DNA of 23,403 bases from Candidatus Beckwithbacteria bacterium (GTDB lineage: Bacteria > Patescibacteriota > Microgenomatia > UBA1400 > UBA1449). Positions 7,093 through 15,385 of the stretch are shown piece after piece. A program made the position numbers and the translations under genes. Under the pieces are notes generated by a model, which was given only the letters and a program-made list of their open reading frames with translations, was not told where the DNA came from and made no database searches. Position 1 is the first letter of the stretch; the number at the start of each line of letters is the position of its first letter. The DNA lies in the NCBI GenBank assembly GCA_012798485.1, contig JAAZND010000083.1:1-23403 (forward strand), read 5' to 3'.

Positions 7093-8277
7093 ATGATTGT
7101 TTTTTTAGAAATTTTCGAAACCGCTTTTATTTCGCTTTTGAGAAATAAATTAAGATCTATTCTCACCATGCTCGGAATTATTATTGGTGTAGCTTCAGTC
7201 ATTTTACTAATCTCCATTGGCTCAGGCTTACAAAGCTATGTCACTAATCAGTTTGAAAATTTAGGTTCAAATTTAATCTACGTAATGCCAGGCGACATGG
7301 AAAGTGGTTATACGCTTCAAAGCCTTAAAAAAAGAGATGTCACTCTTATTAAAAGAATTGGTTTTCCTGTTAAAGATGTTTCCCCCAGTATTTCTGCCGT
7401 CACAACGGTCAAATATAAAGGTATTGAGAAAAAATATGAAGTCAGCGCTTTTGATGAAGCTGGGATCAAAATGATGAATTTTAAACCAGCAGAAGGCAGA
7501 CTTTTAAATAATGAAGATGTGAGTAAAAATGCTAGAGTAGCTCTGATTGGGCCAAAAGTGGAAGAAGCATTATTTGGCAAACTTAGCGCAGTAGGAAAAT
7601 CAATCATGATTCAATCTAGTGAATATAAAGTTGTTGGCGTCTTTGAAAGTAAAGGCGGAGGCAGTGGCGGTATCGGTAGAAGTGTTGATGAACAAGTAAT
7701 GATCCCGATTACTACCGCTCAAAAACAATTTAACCAGGATACTTATAATGCCATTTCTGTCCAAATAACCAGTAAAGATGAAATTGAAAACGCCAAGAAA
7801 AAAATTGAAAAAGCCATGCTTAAAATCCATAAAAAAGATGAATTTAGTATTATGGGCATGGAAGATTTACTCAAAACTATTAATTCGATTTTAAGCGTTA
7901 TTACTGCAGGTCTTGGCGGCATTGCTGCTATTTCCTTGCTTGTTGGCGGTATTGGTATCATGAATATTATGTATGTGACTGTCACTGAAAGAACTAAAGA
8001 AATAGGCTTAAGAAAAGCGCTTGGCGCTAGACCAAGTGATATTCTAATTCAATTTTTAATTGAATCTGTAGTTGTTAGCGTTATTGGTGGTAGTATCGGT
8101 ATTATTTTTGCTATGTTGGGTTCAATGATTATCAGTCAATTCTTTACTTCTGAAGTTACCTTATCTTCGATTCTTTTGGCTTTTGGGTTTTCCAGTTTTA
8201 TTGGTGTGATTTTTGGTGTTTTTCCAGCTTACAAAGCTGCCAAACTCGATCCAATTACTGCTTTAAGATACGAATAA
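7093..8277 (+). CDS. ABC transporter permease, MacB/FtsX type
   Basis: A 394-residue permease with the four-helix MacB layout. The N-terminal helix follows LLRNKLRSILTMLGIIIGVASVILLISIG (about residues 14-43). A large extracytoplasmic MacB_PCD domain runs to about 270, and three C-terminal FtsX helices follow. The coupling segment MNIMYVTVTERTKEIGLRKALGA (about 292-314) touches the ATPase, and the end SFIGVIFGVFPAYKAAKLDPITALRYE is diagnostic. A glycine-rich GGGSGGIG lies in the outer domain. With the two preceding genes it forms a complete MacAB-like exporter. Confidence 0.94.
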   Translation: MIVFLEIFETAFISLLRNKLRSILTMLGIIIGVASVILLISIGSGLQSYVTNQFENLGSNLIYVMPGDMESGYTLQSLKKRDVTLIKRIGFPVKDVSPSISAVTTVKYKGIEKKYEVSAFDEAGIKMMNFKPAEGRLLNNEDVSKNARVALIGPKVEEALFGKLSAVGKSIMIQSSEYKVVGVFESKGGGSGGIGRSVDEQVMIPITTAQKQFNQDTYNAISVQITSKDEIENAKKKIEKAMLKIHKKDEFSIMGMEDLLKTINSILSVITAGLGGIAAISLLVGGIGIMNIMYVTVTERTKEIGLRKALGARPSDILIQFLIESVVVSVIGGSIGIIFAMLGSMIISQFFTSEVTLSSILLAFGFSSFIGVIFGVFPAYKAAKLDPITALRYE

Positions 8278-8279
8278 TC

Positions 8280-8288
8280 TGTTATAAT
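8280..8288 (+). promoter_or_regulatory. Extended -10 promoter upstream of trigger factor
   Basis: TGTTATAAT gives a perfect TATAAT with the TG extension immediately after the permease stop codon. No good -35 box is visible. It would start a leader of roughly 95-100 nt before the trigger factor ATG at 8393. Confidence 0.45.
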
Positions 8289-8392
8289 AACGCCATAGTA
8301 AATTTAATTTAAAAAATTCAAAGTCTAAATTTCATTTCCAAGCTGAAAAATATTTTAAAGAATTTGGTAAATTAGAATTTAGAAATCAATTT

Positions 8393-9286
8393 ATGGCTAC
8401 TACTAAAAAAACTCAAACTGAAACTAAACAAACTTTTCCTACCAAATTATCTTGGCTTCCCAAAAAAACTTTCGAACTGGAAATTACTATTCCTCAAGAA
8501 GAAGTTGCCAAAACTTATCAACAGGTTTTAAAAGAAACTGCTGCTAAAACTACTGTTAAAGGTTTTCGCCAAGGAAAAGCCCCTCTTGATTTAGTCGAAA
8601 AACAACTGGATAAAACTCACCTTTATGAACATGTGGCTAATCATTTAATCCCTGATTCGTATGATTTTGCCATTGATCATCACAATCTTCATCCAATCGT
8701 CACTCCTAAAATTGATTTAGTAAGTGCAGATCTAAACAAAGACTGGATAGTTAAAGCTACTGCTTGTGAAGGCCCAGAGGTAAAACTCAATAACTATAAA
8801 GATAAAATTAAAGGGATTAAGGCAAAAAATGCCATTTGGACACCAGAAAAAGCTAAAAAAAGTGAAAAAGAAACAAAAGAAGTGGATATCAATCAGATTT
8901 TTGAAGAACTTTTAAAAACGGCTGAAGTCGAAATTGCTGATTTACTTATTGAAAGAGAAACCAACCGCATGCTCAGCCAATTGATTGATCAGGTCAATGC
9001 TATGGGAATGACAGTCAGCCAATATGCTCAAGCTCAAGGAAAAACAGAAAAACAAATCAGAGATAATTATGAAAAATCTGCCACAGATGGCTTGAAACTG
9101 GAATTTATTTTAAATCAGATTGCTGTGGAAGAAAAATTGACTGTTAATGAACAGGAAATTGATGAATTTATCAAAAAAGCAGCTGAGCCTGGAAAACCTG
9201 TTCCTCCACAAAACGCTCAACAAAAAGTATACTTAGGCATTATCTTGAAAAAACAAAAAACAATTGACTTTTTAAAAGTCCTATAA
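8393..9286 (+). CDS. tig: Trigger factor, short form lacking the PPIase domain
   Basis: A 297-residue ribosome-associated chaperone. The N-terminal ribosome-binding domain carries the signature VKGFRQGKAPLDLVEKQL (about residues 55-72). The C-terminal helical chaperone region has ELLKTAEVEIADLLIERETNRMLSQL-like sequence (about 183-208) and GMTVSQYAQAQGKTEKQIRDNY. Family members from model bacteria have about 430 residues with a central FKBP-type PPIase domain. Here about 145-180 is only a charged linker (KNAIWTPEKAKKSEKETKE), so the PPIase is missing. A low-homology N-terminal tail rich in Thr and Lys precedes the domain. Short trigger factors like this fit a reduced genome. Confidence 0.85.
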   Translation: MATTKKTQTETKQTFPTKLSWLPKKTFELEITIPQEEVAKTYQQVLKETAAKTTVKGFRQGKAPLDLVEKQLDKTHLYEHVANHLIPDSYDFAIDHHNLHPIVTPKIDLVSADLNKDWIVKATACEGPEVKLNNYKDKIKGIKAKNAIWTPEKAKKSEKETKEVDINQIFEELLKTAEVEIADLLIERETNRMLSQLIDQVNAMGMTVSQYAQAQGKTEKQIRDNYEKSATDGLKLEFILNQIAVEEKLTVNEQEIDEFIKKAAEPGKPVPPQNAQQKVYLGIILKKQKTIDFLKVL

Positions 9287-9328
9287 TATAATTAGGTTAT
9301 ACAAAATTTAAATAAATATTCTGCTTAG

Positions 9329-9358
9329 TCGACAAAATCGATTGTTTTTTGGTATAAA
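9329..9358 (+). promoter_or_regulatory. Promoter of the DUF5660-like gene
   Basis: TCGACA (9329-9334), an 18-nt spacer and TATAAA (9353-9358) lie 16 nt before the ATG at 9375. The fit to consensus is good, and the predicted leader is about 10 nt. Confidence 0.5.
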
Positions 9359-9374
9359 CTAAAATAAACTCAAT

Positions 9375-10067
9375 ATGAACGATCCATTTAAAATGCAAAC
9401 ACTAACAGCGCCAACCAATAATACCGGGAAAAAACCCGCTGATAACCAAAAATCAAATAAGGTTAGTAATTTTATTGAAAATTTTAAAGAACAAGGTCAG
9501 GCTGCTACTACCGGCGTTGCAAAAACTGTTTTAGAGCAGATTTTTGGCTCCATGGATTCAAACTACAATCAATTTCCTCAAACTCAAAATAACATACCTA
9601 ATAATTTCAATACTCCAGGACAAAAACCTTTCAATTTTGCTGAGTTTTTAAGATCCAGAGAAAATTTCACCAAAATGAGGGAAAGACAATTTGCTCAGCA
9701 ACAGAGATCTCAGGAAAGATTGATTTTTAGCCGTAAAAATGAGGAAACCAAAAAAGAAATTGAGCTTTTAAAACAGGAAATCAAAAAACTGATTAAAACT
9801 TCTAAAGATGTCACTGCTGAAATTTTAGCTGCTGAGAAAACCATCATGACTACGACTGTGGAAGCTGGTACTTACCAAGTCAATTTCTTCCAAAGAGTCA
9901 GAAGAATGATAATGATAGCCAGAAAAAGATTGCAGGATTCGCAAAACTGGCTGCAATTATTTAACAGCAGACAAAGACAAAAAGCTGGTTATTGGGGGAA
10001 TGTTAAAAAATCCGGCACTAAATATATGCTTTCTAACGAAAGATATATGTCTACTCAAGCTGGATAA
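9375..10067 (+). CDS. DUF5660-like conserved protein of unknown function
   Basis: A 230-residue protein without signal peptide or membrane segment. The N-terminal half (1-105) is rich in Asn, Gln, Pro and Thr and is probably disordered. A charged helical or coiled-coil segment follows (about 110-150, RSQERLIFSRKNEETKKEIEL then LLKQEIKKLIKTSKD). The C-terminal domain, TYQVNFFQRVRRMIMIARKR to YWGNVKKSGTKYMLSNERYM and the ending STQAG, resembles the DUF5660 family that I associate with Microgenomates. That identification is from memory of the family. The function is unknown. It has its own promoter and is followed by a strong terminator, so it is a single-gene unit next to tig. Confidence 0.7.
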   Translation: MNDPFKMQTLTAPTNNTGKKPADNQKSNKVSNFIENFKEQGQAATTGVAKTVLEQIFGSMDSNYNQFPQTQNNIPNNFNTPGQKPFNFAEFLRSRENFTKMRERQFAQQQRSQERLIFSRKNEETKKEIELLKQEIKKLIKTSKDVTAEILAAEKTIMTTTVEAGTYQVNFFQRVRRMIMIARKRLQDSQNWLQLFNSRQRQKAGYWGNVKKSGTKYMLSNERYMSTQAG

Positions 10068-10074
10068 AATCATA

Positions 10075-10104
10075 TGTCATTCCTCTCGAAACAGGAATTT
10101 ATAT
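10075..10104. repeat. Palindromic intergenic repeat, copy a (TGTCATTCCT type)
   Basis: TGTCATTCCT is followed by a core and AGGAATTTATATA. The core is exactly ATTCCT-N8-AGGAAT, shared with the copy at 18812. It lies between the stop of the DUF5660-like gene and its terminator. Confidence 0.65.
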
Positions 10105-10113
10105 AAGAAAAAT

Positions 10114-10139
10114 AAAAGCGCAAGAAATTGCGCTTTTTT
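10114..10139 (+). terminator. Rho-independent terminator after the DUF5660-like gene
   Basis: A perfect 10-bp stem AAAAGCGCAA/TTGCGCTTTT closes a GAAA loop and is followed by more Ts. The T-rich 3' arm serves the plus strand. The stem is also A-rich on its 5' side, so some minus-strand activity is possible. Confidence 0.88.
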
Positions 10140-10158
10140 AATGACTAATTTATCAAAA

Positions 10159-10200
10159 TGTCATCCTGAAACCGACTAAAAGTCGATATTCAGGATCTTT
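10159..10200. repeat. Palindromic intergenic repeat, copy b (hairpin)
   Basis: It starts TGTCATCCTGAA and folds into an interrupted hairpin. ATCCTGAA (10163-10170) pairs with TTCAGGAT (10189-10196), and inside it CGACT pairs with AGTCG around an AAA loop. It resembles the other TGTCATTCCT elements and lies in the gap between two convergent genes. Confidence 0.6.
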
Positions 10201-10256
10201 ATTACAAAATTAAGATAACTAAAACAAATTCAGTATGATATTAAATCTAAAATTAC

Positions 10257-11474
10257 TTAAATTACAAACCTTCCATCTTTATAAATTACTTTTTTAGTTC
10301 CATTTTTAAGATGAGCAGTCACTTCGCGACTCTCTGTTGAAATAATATCAATATGAATCACGCTGTCATTAAAACCTAACTTTTGCCAATCTTTTTTCTT
10401 CATTTGCTTAATTTTCCCGGTATAACTATCATAAAAAGAACTACCCAAGGCAATGTGCATATTGCCATTTTTACCACCAACATTTTCATCATACAAAGTC
10501 TCTGCCATAAACTTGGTAATACGAGAAAAGCGACCGTCAGTCAGAGAAAACTCACCAATTTGATTACCACCTTTGACTTTAATCATCTCTTCAAGCAATT
10601 TTTGATTACGACTAGCTTTGACTTCTACTACTTTACCATTTTTAAATTTAAGATAAATATCTTTAATTAAATTACCGTATTGATAAAGAGGTTGGTTAAA
10701 TTTTACACAACCATCTGTACCTTTAAAATCTGGAGAAGTAAAAATTTCAAAAGATGGAATATTATTGCCAATACCGCTGAGCCATTTTCTTTTTTCTCCC
10801 AGTTTAATCCACAGATCAATATTTTTACTAATTATATGCAATTTATTAATTTGCATTTGTAAAAGTTTAGTTTTTATTGCTTCAGTTTCTTGAAAAACTT
10901 CTCGCCATTTTTTAATCGGGTTTTCTTCGTCCAAAAAACAAGCTTTAATAATTTGCTGCCAATAATCTTGTAAGCTCAACTTCGCTTCTTGAGCCATCGC
11001 ACTTGTCCCGTATAATGCTAAAGTCCATGAAAATTTACCTTGATTTTCTTTAACTCTACGCCAGTCAAGGTATGGTTTCATTGTTTTATTGGAAAGCATA
11101 ATTTTAGCTGGATCAACATCTTTTAAAGCATGCTTATCTTGCTCAGAAATAACTCCAATCATATGATCAATTGTTTCGATTTGTGCTTTGAGGAATTTAC
11201 GAGGAAAAAATTCGATTTGTTTATCAGAAGCTAAATCATAAAAATCTTTAGATAAATTATATTTTTCATCATCTTCTGGCAGATATTTTAAAATCATATG
11301 TCCACCAGCTTTTAAAATAGCTTTGCGCAGTTCAACCAACAAAGGCTTAGCTGACTCACCAATAATAAGCTGCACTATTTCTCCTTTTTTAATCCCTTTC
11401 CCTTGATTTAAAGCAAAATTAACTAAAATATCGGCGTATTTTGCTAAAATTTTTTGTGAAGGTTGATAGGTCAT
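10257..11474 (-). CDS. M29-family metallo-aminopeptidase
   Basis: A 405-residue cytoplasmic aminopeptidase of peptidase family M29 (AmpS/PepS/aminopeptidase T), which removes N-terminal residues with a two-metal centre. The predicted ligands and catalytic residues are present in order: Glu243 in NIPSFEIFTSP, Glu308 in IGEFSLTD, Glu330 in YDENVGG, His340 in NMHIALGSSF, Tyr351 in DSYTG, and His374 with Asp376 in VIHIDI. The usual GE before IFTSP reads FE here, but the Glu is kept. Length matches the family (about 400-415). It is transcribed divergently from the YvlD-like gene and appears to be alone; its likely role is peptide recycling. Confidence 0.9.
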   Translation of the reverse strand: MTYQPSQKILAKYADILVNFALNQGKGIKKGEIVQLIIGESAKPLLVELRKAILKAGGHMILKYLPEDDEKYNLSKDFYDLASDKQIEFFPRKFLKAQIETIDHMIGVISEQDKHALKDVDPAKIMLSNKTMKPYLDWRRVKENQGKFSWTLALYGTSAMAQEAKLSLQDYWQQIIKACFLDEENPIKKWREVFQETEAIKTKLLQMQINKLHIISKNIDLWIKLGEKRKWLSGIGNNIPSFEIFTSPDFKGTDGCVKFNQPLYQYGNLIKDIYLKFKNGKVVEVKASRNQKLLEEMIKVKGGNQIGEFSLTDGRFSRITKFMAETLYDENVGGKNGNMHIALGSSFYDSYTGKIKQMKKKDWQKLGFNDSVIHIDIISTESREVTAHLKNGTKKVIYKDGRFVI

Positions 11475-11588
11475 AAAGCTTTAAAAAATGTATTTAATAC
11501 ATCTTTACAAATTGTTCTTTTATTTATAAATTTAAGTAATCTCTTATTTTAATCAATTTTTCTAAAAATTAAATTAGGAAAACTAATT

Positions 11589-11594
11589 TATAAT
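11589..11594 (+). promoter_or_regulatory. -10 box of the YvlD-like gene (leaderless type)
   Basis: A perfect TATAAT ends 6 nt before the ATG at 11601, so transcription should begin at the A of the start codon. No convincing -35 box is seen. Confidence 0.5.
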
Positions 11595-11600
11595 AAAAAA

Positions 11601-11939
11601 ATGATCAAAGTTATTCTTAAAACTGTGGCTAATGCTTTAGCTATTTTAATTACCGCTTATATTATTAATCCGAATATGATTAGGGATTTTAAAACAGCTT
11701 TGATTACAGCTTTTGTTTTGGGAATAATTAATACTTTTATTAGACCAATTATTTCTCTGATTACTCTACCAATCAATATTTTAACTCTAGGACTTTTTAC
11801 CTTTATTATTAACGCTGTTATTATTCTCTTTGTCAGTAATCTTGTTGTCGGTTTTTATCTTGATGGCTTTTTAAATGCGCTCGTCTTTAGTCTAGTTTAT
11901 TCGTTTTTAAGTTCTATTTTGAGTTCTTTAGTAAAATAG
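11601..11939 (+). CDS. Phage holin family 4 / YvlD-like small membrane protein
   Basis: A 112-residue, very hydrophobic protein with four predicted membrane helices (about residues 5-25, 31-52, 58-80 and 88-110). The motif LGIINTFIRPIISLITLPINILTLGLF is the hallmark of the YvlD/DUF360 family, also called phage holin family 4. Chromosomal members are widespread in bacteria and are not evidence of a phage. Their role is unclear; in Bacillus yvlD is linked to envelope stress. The 3' end overlaps the convergent truB gene by 12 bp. Confidence 0.85.
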   Translation: MIKVILKTVANALAILITAYIINPNMIRDFKTALITAFVLGIINTFIRPIISLITLPINILTLGLFTFIINAVIILFVSNLVVGFYLDGFLNALVFSLVYSFLSSILSSLVK

Positions 11940-12581
11940 GGTAAATCGTAAATCAGAAACCTTTAAACAATTTTCAAGTTTAAAATTTCCAACTCTAGTA
12001 CGAATCAGTTCCTGCAAAAAAGCTCCAGTTTGCAAACTTTTTCCAATATCACGAGCCAAAGAACGAATATAAACACCACTGCCGCAGACAACTTTAATTT
12101 TTAGAATAGGAAAAGAGTAGGAGAGAAGAATAATTTTTTTAATTAAAACTTTTCTTGGTTTTAATTCTAAAGTTTGTCCTTTTCTAGCGTATTTATAAGC
12201 TGGCTTCCCTTGTATTTTGATAGCGCTGAAAATAGGAGGAGTTTGTTCTATTTCGCCAATAAAATTTTGCAAAACTTGTTGAATTTCTTTTTTAGAAGGT
12301 TCAATCTTAAAATCAACTTTAGTCTTTTCACCTTCACTATCATCGGTAGAACTATATTGACCGAGAAAAATCTCTGCTTCATATTCCTTTTCTTGTTTTA
12401 AATAATAATTAATCTGCTTAGTGCCAGCCCGAGTAATGCCCATAACCAAAACTCCAGAAGCCAAAGGATCTAAAGTTCCAGCATGACCTACTTTTTTAAG
12501 ATTTAAAGTTTTACGAATTTGGGAAATAATATCATGAGAGGTTGGCCCTTTGGGTTTGTAAATTGGAAAAATATAATCCAT
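11928..12581 (-). CDS. truB: tRNA pseudouridine-55 synthase TruB
   Basis: A 217-residue pseudouridine synthase that converts U55 in the T-loop of tRNAs. Motifs: IYKPKGPTSHDII (about residues 7-19), KKVGHAGTLDPLASGVLVMG with the catalytic Asp38, the Tyr-containing KEYEAEIFLGQYSSTDDSEG, QTPPIFSAIKIQGKPAYKYAR, and VYIRSLARDIG near the C-terminus. It lacks a C-terminal PUA-type extension, giving a minimal enzyme shorter than E. coli TruB (about 314 residues). Its ATG lies only 10 nt after a strong hairpin that looks like the terminator of pyk, so either readthrough or a promoter that I cannot see must feed it. Confidence 0.93.
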   Translation of the reverse strand: MDYIFPIYKPKGPTSHDIISQIRKTLNLKKVGHAGTLDPLASGVLVMGITRAGTKQINYYLKQEKEYEAEIFLGQYSSTDDSEGEKTKVDFKIEPSKKEIQQVLQNFIGEIEQTPPIFSAIKIQGKPAYKYARKGQTLELKPRKVLIKKIILLSYSFPILKIKVVCGSGVYIRSLARDIGKSLQTGAFLQELIRTRVGNFKLENCLKVSDLRFTLFY

Positions 12582-12591
12582 GGATAAAAAG

Positions 12592-12624
12592 AAAGGCGCG
12601 ATTATTTTTGATAATCGCGCCTTT
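12592..12624 (-). terminator. Hairpin terminator between pyk and truB
   Basis: AAAGGCGCGATTAT pairs with ATAATCGCGCCTTT over 14 perfect base pairs with a 5-nt loop. On the minus strand it is followed by TTTCTTTTTATCC, a T-rich tail that runs directly into the truB start codon. It lies 21 bp after the pyk stop. Confidence 0.82.
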
Positions 12625-12644
12625 TCAAAATTACAAAAATTATT

Positions 12645-14057
12645 TTAAATCTCAATCAAAGTCAAAGTGTTGGTCTTGCCAGCTTCTCTCCATTTAGTCC
12701 CATGAGTCATAATAACTCTTTGACCTTTAGTTAAAGCTCCAATTTTAATTAATTTTTCAATAATATTTGTAGGCAATTCAAATCTGCCTTCTGGAAAATC
12801 CATATGAAAGGCTTTGACTCCATAACAAAGATTTAATTTGCCAACTACTTTTTCATCTCTCGTCACTGCAATTAAAGGAACTCTTAAACGATATGAAGAA
12901 AGCGCTCGAGCACTTTTCCCAGTTTCAGTAAATACGACTAAGGCATCAATCTTAACATCATTACTTTTATGAACCATGGAATTAACTGCATTTACTAATA
13001 GAGTTAATTGAGTTTTAAAATCACAAACCACTGGTTTCACTTGAACTTTGTCTTCATTAAATAAAGCAATCTGAGTCATTGCTTCTACAGCTTTCACTGG
13101 ATATGATCCAGAAGCAGTTTCACCAGATAGCATAATTGCGTCAGTCCCATCAAAAATTGCATTAGCAACGTCTGATACTTCAGCTCTGGTTGGTAAAGGA
13201 TTTTCAATCATACTCTGAAGCATTTGCGTAGCCACAATAACTGGTTTATGAGCATTACGACATTTATCGATCAAAGTTTTTTGAATATAAGTTAATTCTC
13301 GATATGGAACTTCGATCCCTAAATCTCCTCTGGCAATCATAATTCCTTCTGTAGCTTCAATAATTTCATCCATATTATCTACTGCTTCTTGGTTCTCAAT
13401 TTTACCAATCACATCTGCAGTAATATTTCTTCCTTTCATTTCTTTTTTCAAAATAGCCACATCTTCTTTACTGCGGCAAAACGAAAGAGCAATAAAATCA
13501 ATATGATGCTGAGCAGCTAAATCCAATCTTTTTAAATCAGCTTCAATTAAACTTGGTAAATCTACATGTTGTCCTGGGAAATTAACTCCCTTATGATCCT
13601 TAATCACTTTACCATCAATTACTTCTGCGACAATTTGATCTCCTCTTTTTTCCTTTACTAAAAATTCAGAAAATCCGTCATCTACCAAAATTCTGTCTCC
13701 TACTTTAATATTTTTAAAAATTAAATGATGAGGAATACAAACTACGTTTGGATCAGTAGTAAGATAAGGAGAAAAAACCACATCATTTCCAGGGTTAATA
13801 ACAACATCCTGATGTTCAAATGTTTCAATACGCAATTCCGGCCCTTGTAAATCAAGTAAAATGCTTACCTGAATTTTTAATTTTTCCGCTTCTTCCAAAA
13901 CTCTTTGAATACGTTCTTTATGCCAATCTAAGGTTCCATGTTTCATGTTGAAACGAAAAACATTCACTCCAGCATTAATAAGTTTAGCAATTACTTCTGG
14001 TTGATCAGAAGCAGGACCAATGGTTGCTACAATTTTTGTAGATTTACCTGCGTACAT
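12645..14057 (-). CDS. pyk: Pyruvate kinase with an unusual K+-site residue
   Basis: A 470-residue glycolytic enzyme that converts PEP and ADP to pyruvate and ATP. Conserved parts: STKIVATIGPAS (about residues 6-17), FRFNMKHGT with Arg35 and Asn37, LLDLQGPELRIETF, the catalytic Lys219 in GKIENQEAVDNMDEII, the metal-binding Glu221 and Asp245 in ARGDLGIEVP, and VATQMLQSMIENPLPTRAEV. The canonical NFSHG reads NMKHG, so Lys39 replaces the serine that helps to bind K+ in muscle-type enzymes. The GPE glutamate typical of K+-dependent enzymes is kept, within a DLQGP context otherwise seen in K+-independent ones. It lies downstream of tgt after a 125-bp AT-rich gap and ends at a strong hairpin. Confidence 0.95.
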   Translation of the reverse strand: MYAGKSTKIVATIGPASDQPEVIAKLINAGVNVFRFNMKHGTLDWHKERIQRVLEEAEKLKIQVSILLDLQGPELRIETFEHQDVVINPGNDVVFSPYLTTDPNVVCIPHHLIFKNIKVGDRILVDDGFSEFLVKEKRGDQIVAEVIDGKVIKDHKGVNFPGQHVDLPSLIEADLKRLDLAAQHHIDFIALSFCRSKEDVAILKKEMKGRNITADVIGKIENQEAVDNMDEIIEATEGIMIARGDLGIEVPYRELTYIQKTLIDKCRNAHKPVIVATQMLQSMIENPLPTRAEVSDVANAIFDGTDAIMLSGETASGSYPVKAVEAMTQIALFNEDKVQVKPVVCDFKTQLTLLVNAVNSMVHKSNDVKIDALVVFTETGKSARALSSYRLRVPLIAVTRDEKVVGKLNLCYGVKAFHMDFPEGRFELPTNIIEKLIKIGALTKGQRVIMTHGTKWREAGKTNTLTLIEI

Positions 14058-14182
14058 AATATAAATAATCTTAATTATTAATCTAAATTTCTTCTTCTTA
14101 AGTCTTACTTTTTAGTTTCTAATAATTAAGAATCAATACTTTTATTATAAAAGATTATTATATTACAATTAAATTTATTAAT

Positions 14183-15331
14183 CTATATCTCGTTATTTTT
14201 GATCTTTTCTCTTAAAATTTTTATATAATTATTAAAAAAATAAATATTATGCAAGGATAAAAAACGAAGTCCGGTAATTTCTTTGGCTCTCAAAAGATGA
14301 CAAAGATAACTCCTTTTATAATTTTGACAAACTGGACAAGCACAATTTTTATCTAGTGGCTCTTGATCTTTAAAATATTTAGCTTTTCGCATATCAAGTT
14401 TACCTTCAGAGGTAAAGGCAATTCCATGACGCCCAAATTGAGTCGGCACAGTACAATCAAAGGTATCAACTCCACCTTCAACAATAATCTGCATATCGTC
14501 AAGATAACCCATCCCTAGCAGATGGCGAGGTTTTTGTTCGTCTAAAAAAGGAATGTTCCAGTTTAAAACATTTCTTGTATCATCTTTGCTAATTCCTAAA
14601 TCTCCACCAATACCAAAACCATCAAAATCCAGAGAATTAATATACTGGGCACTTTCTTGTCTAAAATCTTGAAAATAAGAACCTTGAACAATACCAAACA
14701 AAGCTTGATCTGAACTTCTATGTTCTAAACAAATTTTTGCCCAACGATGAGTTCTTTCCATTGATTTTTTTATATAATCTTTGTTTGCCAAAGGAGAAGT
14801 ACATTCATCAAAGGCAAACATAATATCTGCTCCCAATTTTTGTTGAATAGCAATCGACTCTTTTGGTCCAATAAAAATTTTATCGCCGTTTAAAGGCGAC
14901 TTAAACAAGACTCCATCGTCAGTTATTTTGAGATTTTTCGGCTGCTTATCTTGTTTAATCGTCTTATTAAGTTTTTTCCCATCATCTTTTTTGATTTTTT
15001 TCCCAACTCCATGATCAACCCCAAAACCCAGAGAGAAAACTTGAAATCCAGCTGAATCAGTCATAATAGGACGTTCCCAATGCATAAACTCATGTAATTT
15101 GCCAGCCTGCTGTACATAATCTTCTCCAGGTTTAAGATGAAGATGAAAAGTATTACAAATGACCAATTGGGAACCAGCTTCTTTGATTTCTTCAGAAGAT
15201 AAAGCTTTAGCTGCAGCTTGAGTGGTAACCGGCACAAACGCTGGAGTTTCCACTTCTCCATGTGCTGTTTTAAGAACACCTAATCTAGCTCTACTTTTAG
15301 TTGATTTTTTAAGAATTTTAAACTCTAGCAT
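14183..15331 (-). CDS. tgt: tRNA-guanine transglycosylase Tgt
   Basis: A 382-residue enzyme that exchanges G34 in GUN-anticodon tRNAs for queuine or preQ1. Landmarks: ETPAFVPVTTQAAAKALS, ICNTFHLHLKPG, TDSAGFQVFSL with the base-binding Asp92, FGIVQGSYFQDFR, GIGGDLG, HLLGMGYLDD, and VDTFDCTVPTQFGRHGIAFT with the nucleophile Asp292. A zinc site uses Cys330, Cys332, Cys335 and His361. Compared with other enzymes there is a lysine-rich insertion at about 109-134 (GKKIKKDDGKKLNKTIKQDK) after the first active-site loop. Gln298 stands where PTR has Arg. No queuosine synthesis genes are visible, so salvage is possible. A near-consensus promoter lies immediately upstream. Confidence 0.95.
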   Translation of the reverse strand: MLEFKILKKSTKSRARLGVLKTAHGEVETPAFVPVTTQAAAKALSSEEIKEAGSQLVICNTFHLHLKPGEDYVQQAGKLHEFMHWERPIMTDSAGFQVFSLGFGVDHGVGKKIKKDDGKKLNKTIKQDKQPKNLKITDDGVLFKSPLNGDKIFIGPKESIAIQQKLGADIMFAFDECTSPLANKDYIKKSMERTHRWAKICLEHRSSDQALFGIVQGSYFQDFRQESAQYINSLDFDGFGIGGDLGISKDDTRNVLNWNIPFLDEQKPRHLLGMGYLDDMQIIVEGGVDTFDCTVPTQFGRHGIAFTSEGKLDMRKAKYFKDQEPLDKNCACPVCQNYKRSYLCHLLRAKEITGLRFLSLHNIYFFNNYIKILREKIKNNEI

Positions 15332-15337
15332 GGAAGT

Positions 15338-15366
15338 ATTATACCTAAATTCGAATTTTCTGTCTA
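15338..15366 (-). promoter_or_regulatory. tgt promoter (leaderless type)
   Basis: On the minus strand, TAGACA (15366-15361), a 17-nt spacer and a perfect TATAAT (15343-15338) end 6 nt before the ATG at 15331. This is the clearest leaderless arrangement in the window. Confidence 0.68.
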
Positions 15367-15373
15367 AAAATTG

Positions 15374-15379
15374 TAAAAT
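15374..15379 (+). promoter_or_regulatory. -10 box of the alpha/beta hydrolase gene (leaderless type)
   Basis: TAAAAT, with TG immediately upstream, ends 6 nt before the ATG at 15386. The -35 region (TCGAAT, 15351-15356) is weak and overlaps the divergent tgt promoter. Confidence 0.45.
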
Positions 15380-15385
15380 ACTATT

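Noticed and set aside
11601..11939. Holin-like gene as a sign of a prophage
   Set aside because: The family name is misleading. YvlD-like proteins are common chromosomal genes, and no other phage gene is present.
14139..14153. Hairpin CTTTTA-TTA-TAAAAG in the tgt-pyk gap
   Set aside because: It has only 6 AT pairs and no T-tail; such hairpins are expected by chance in AT-rich DNA.
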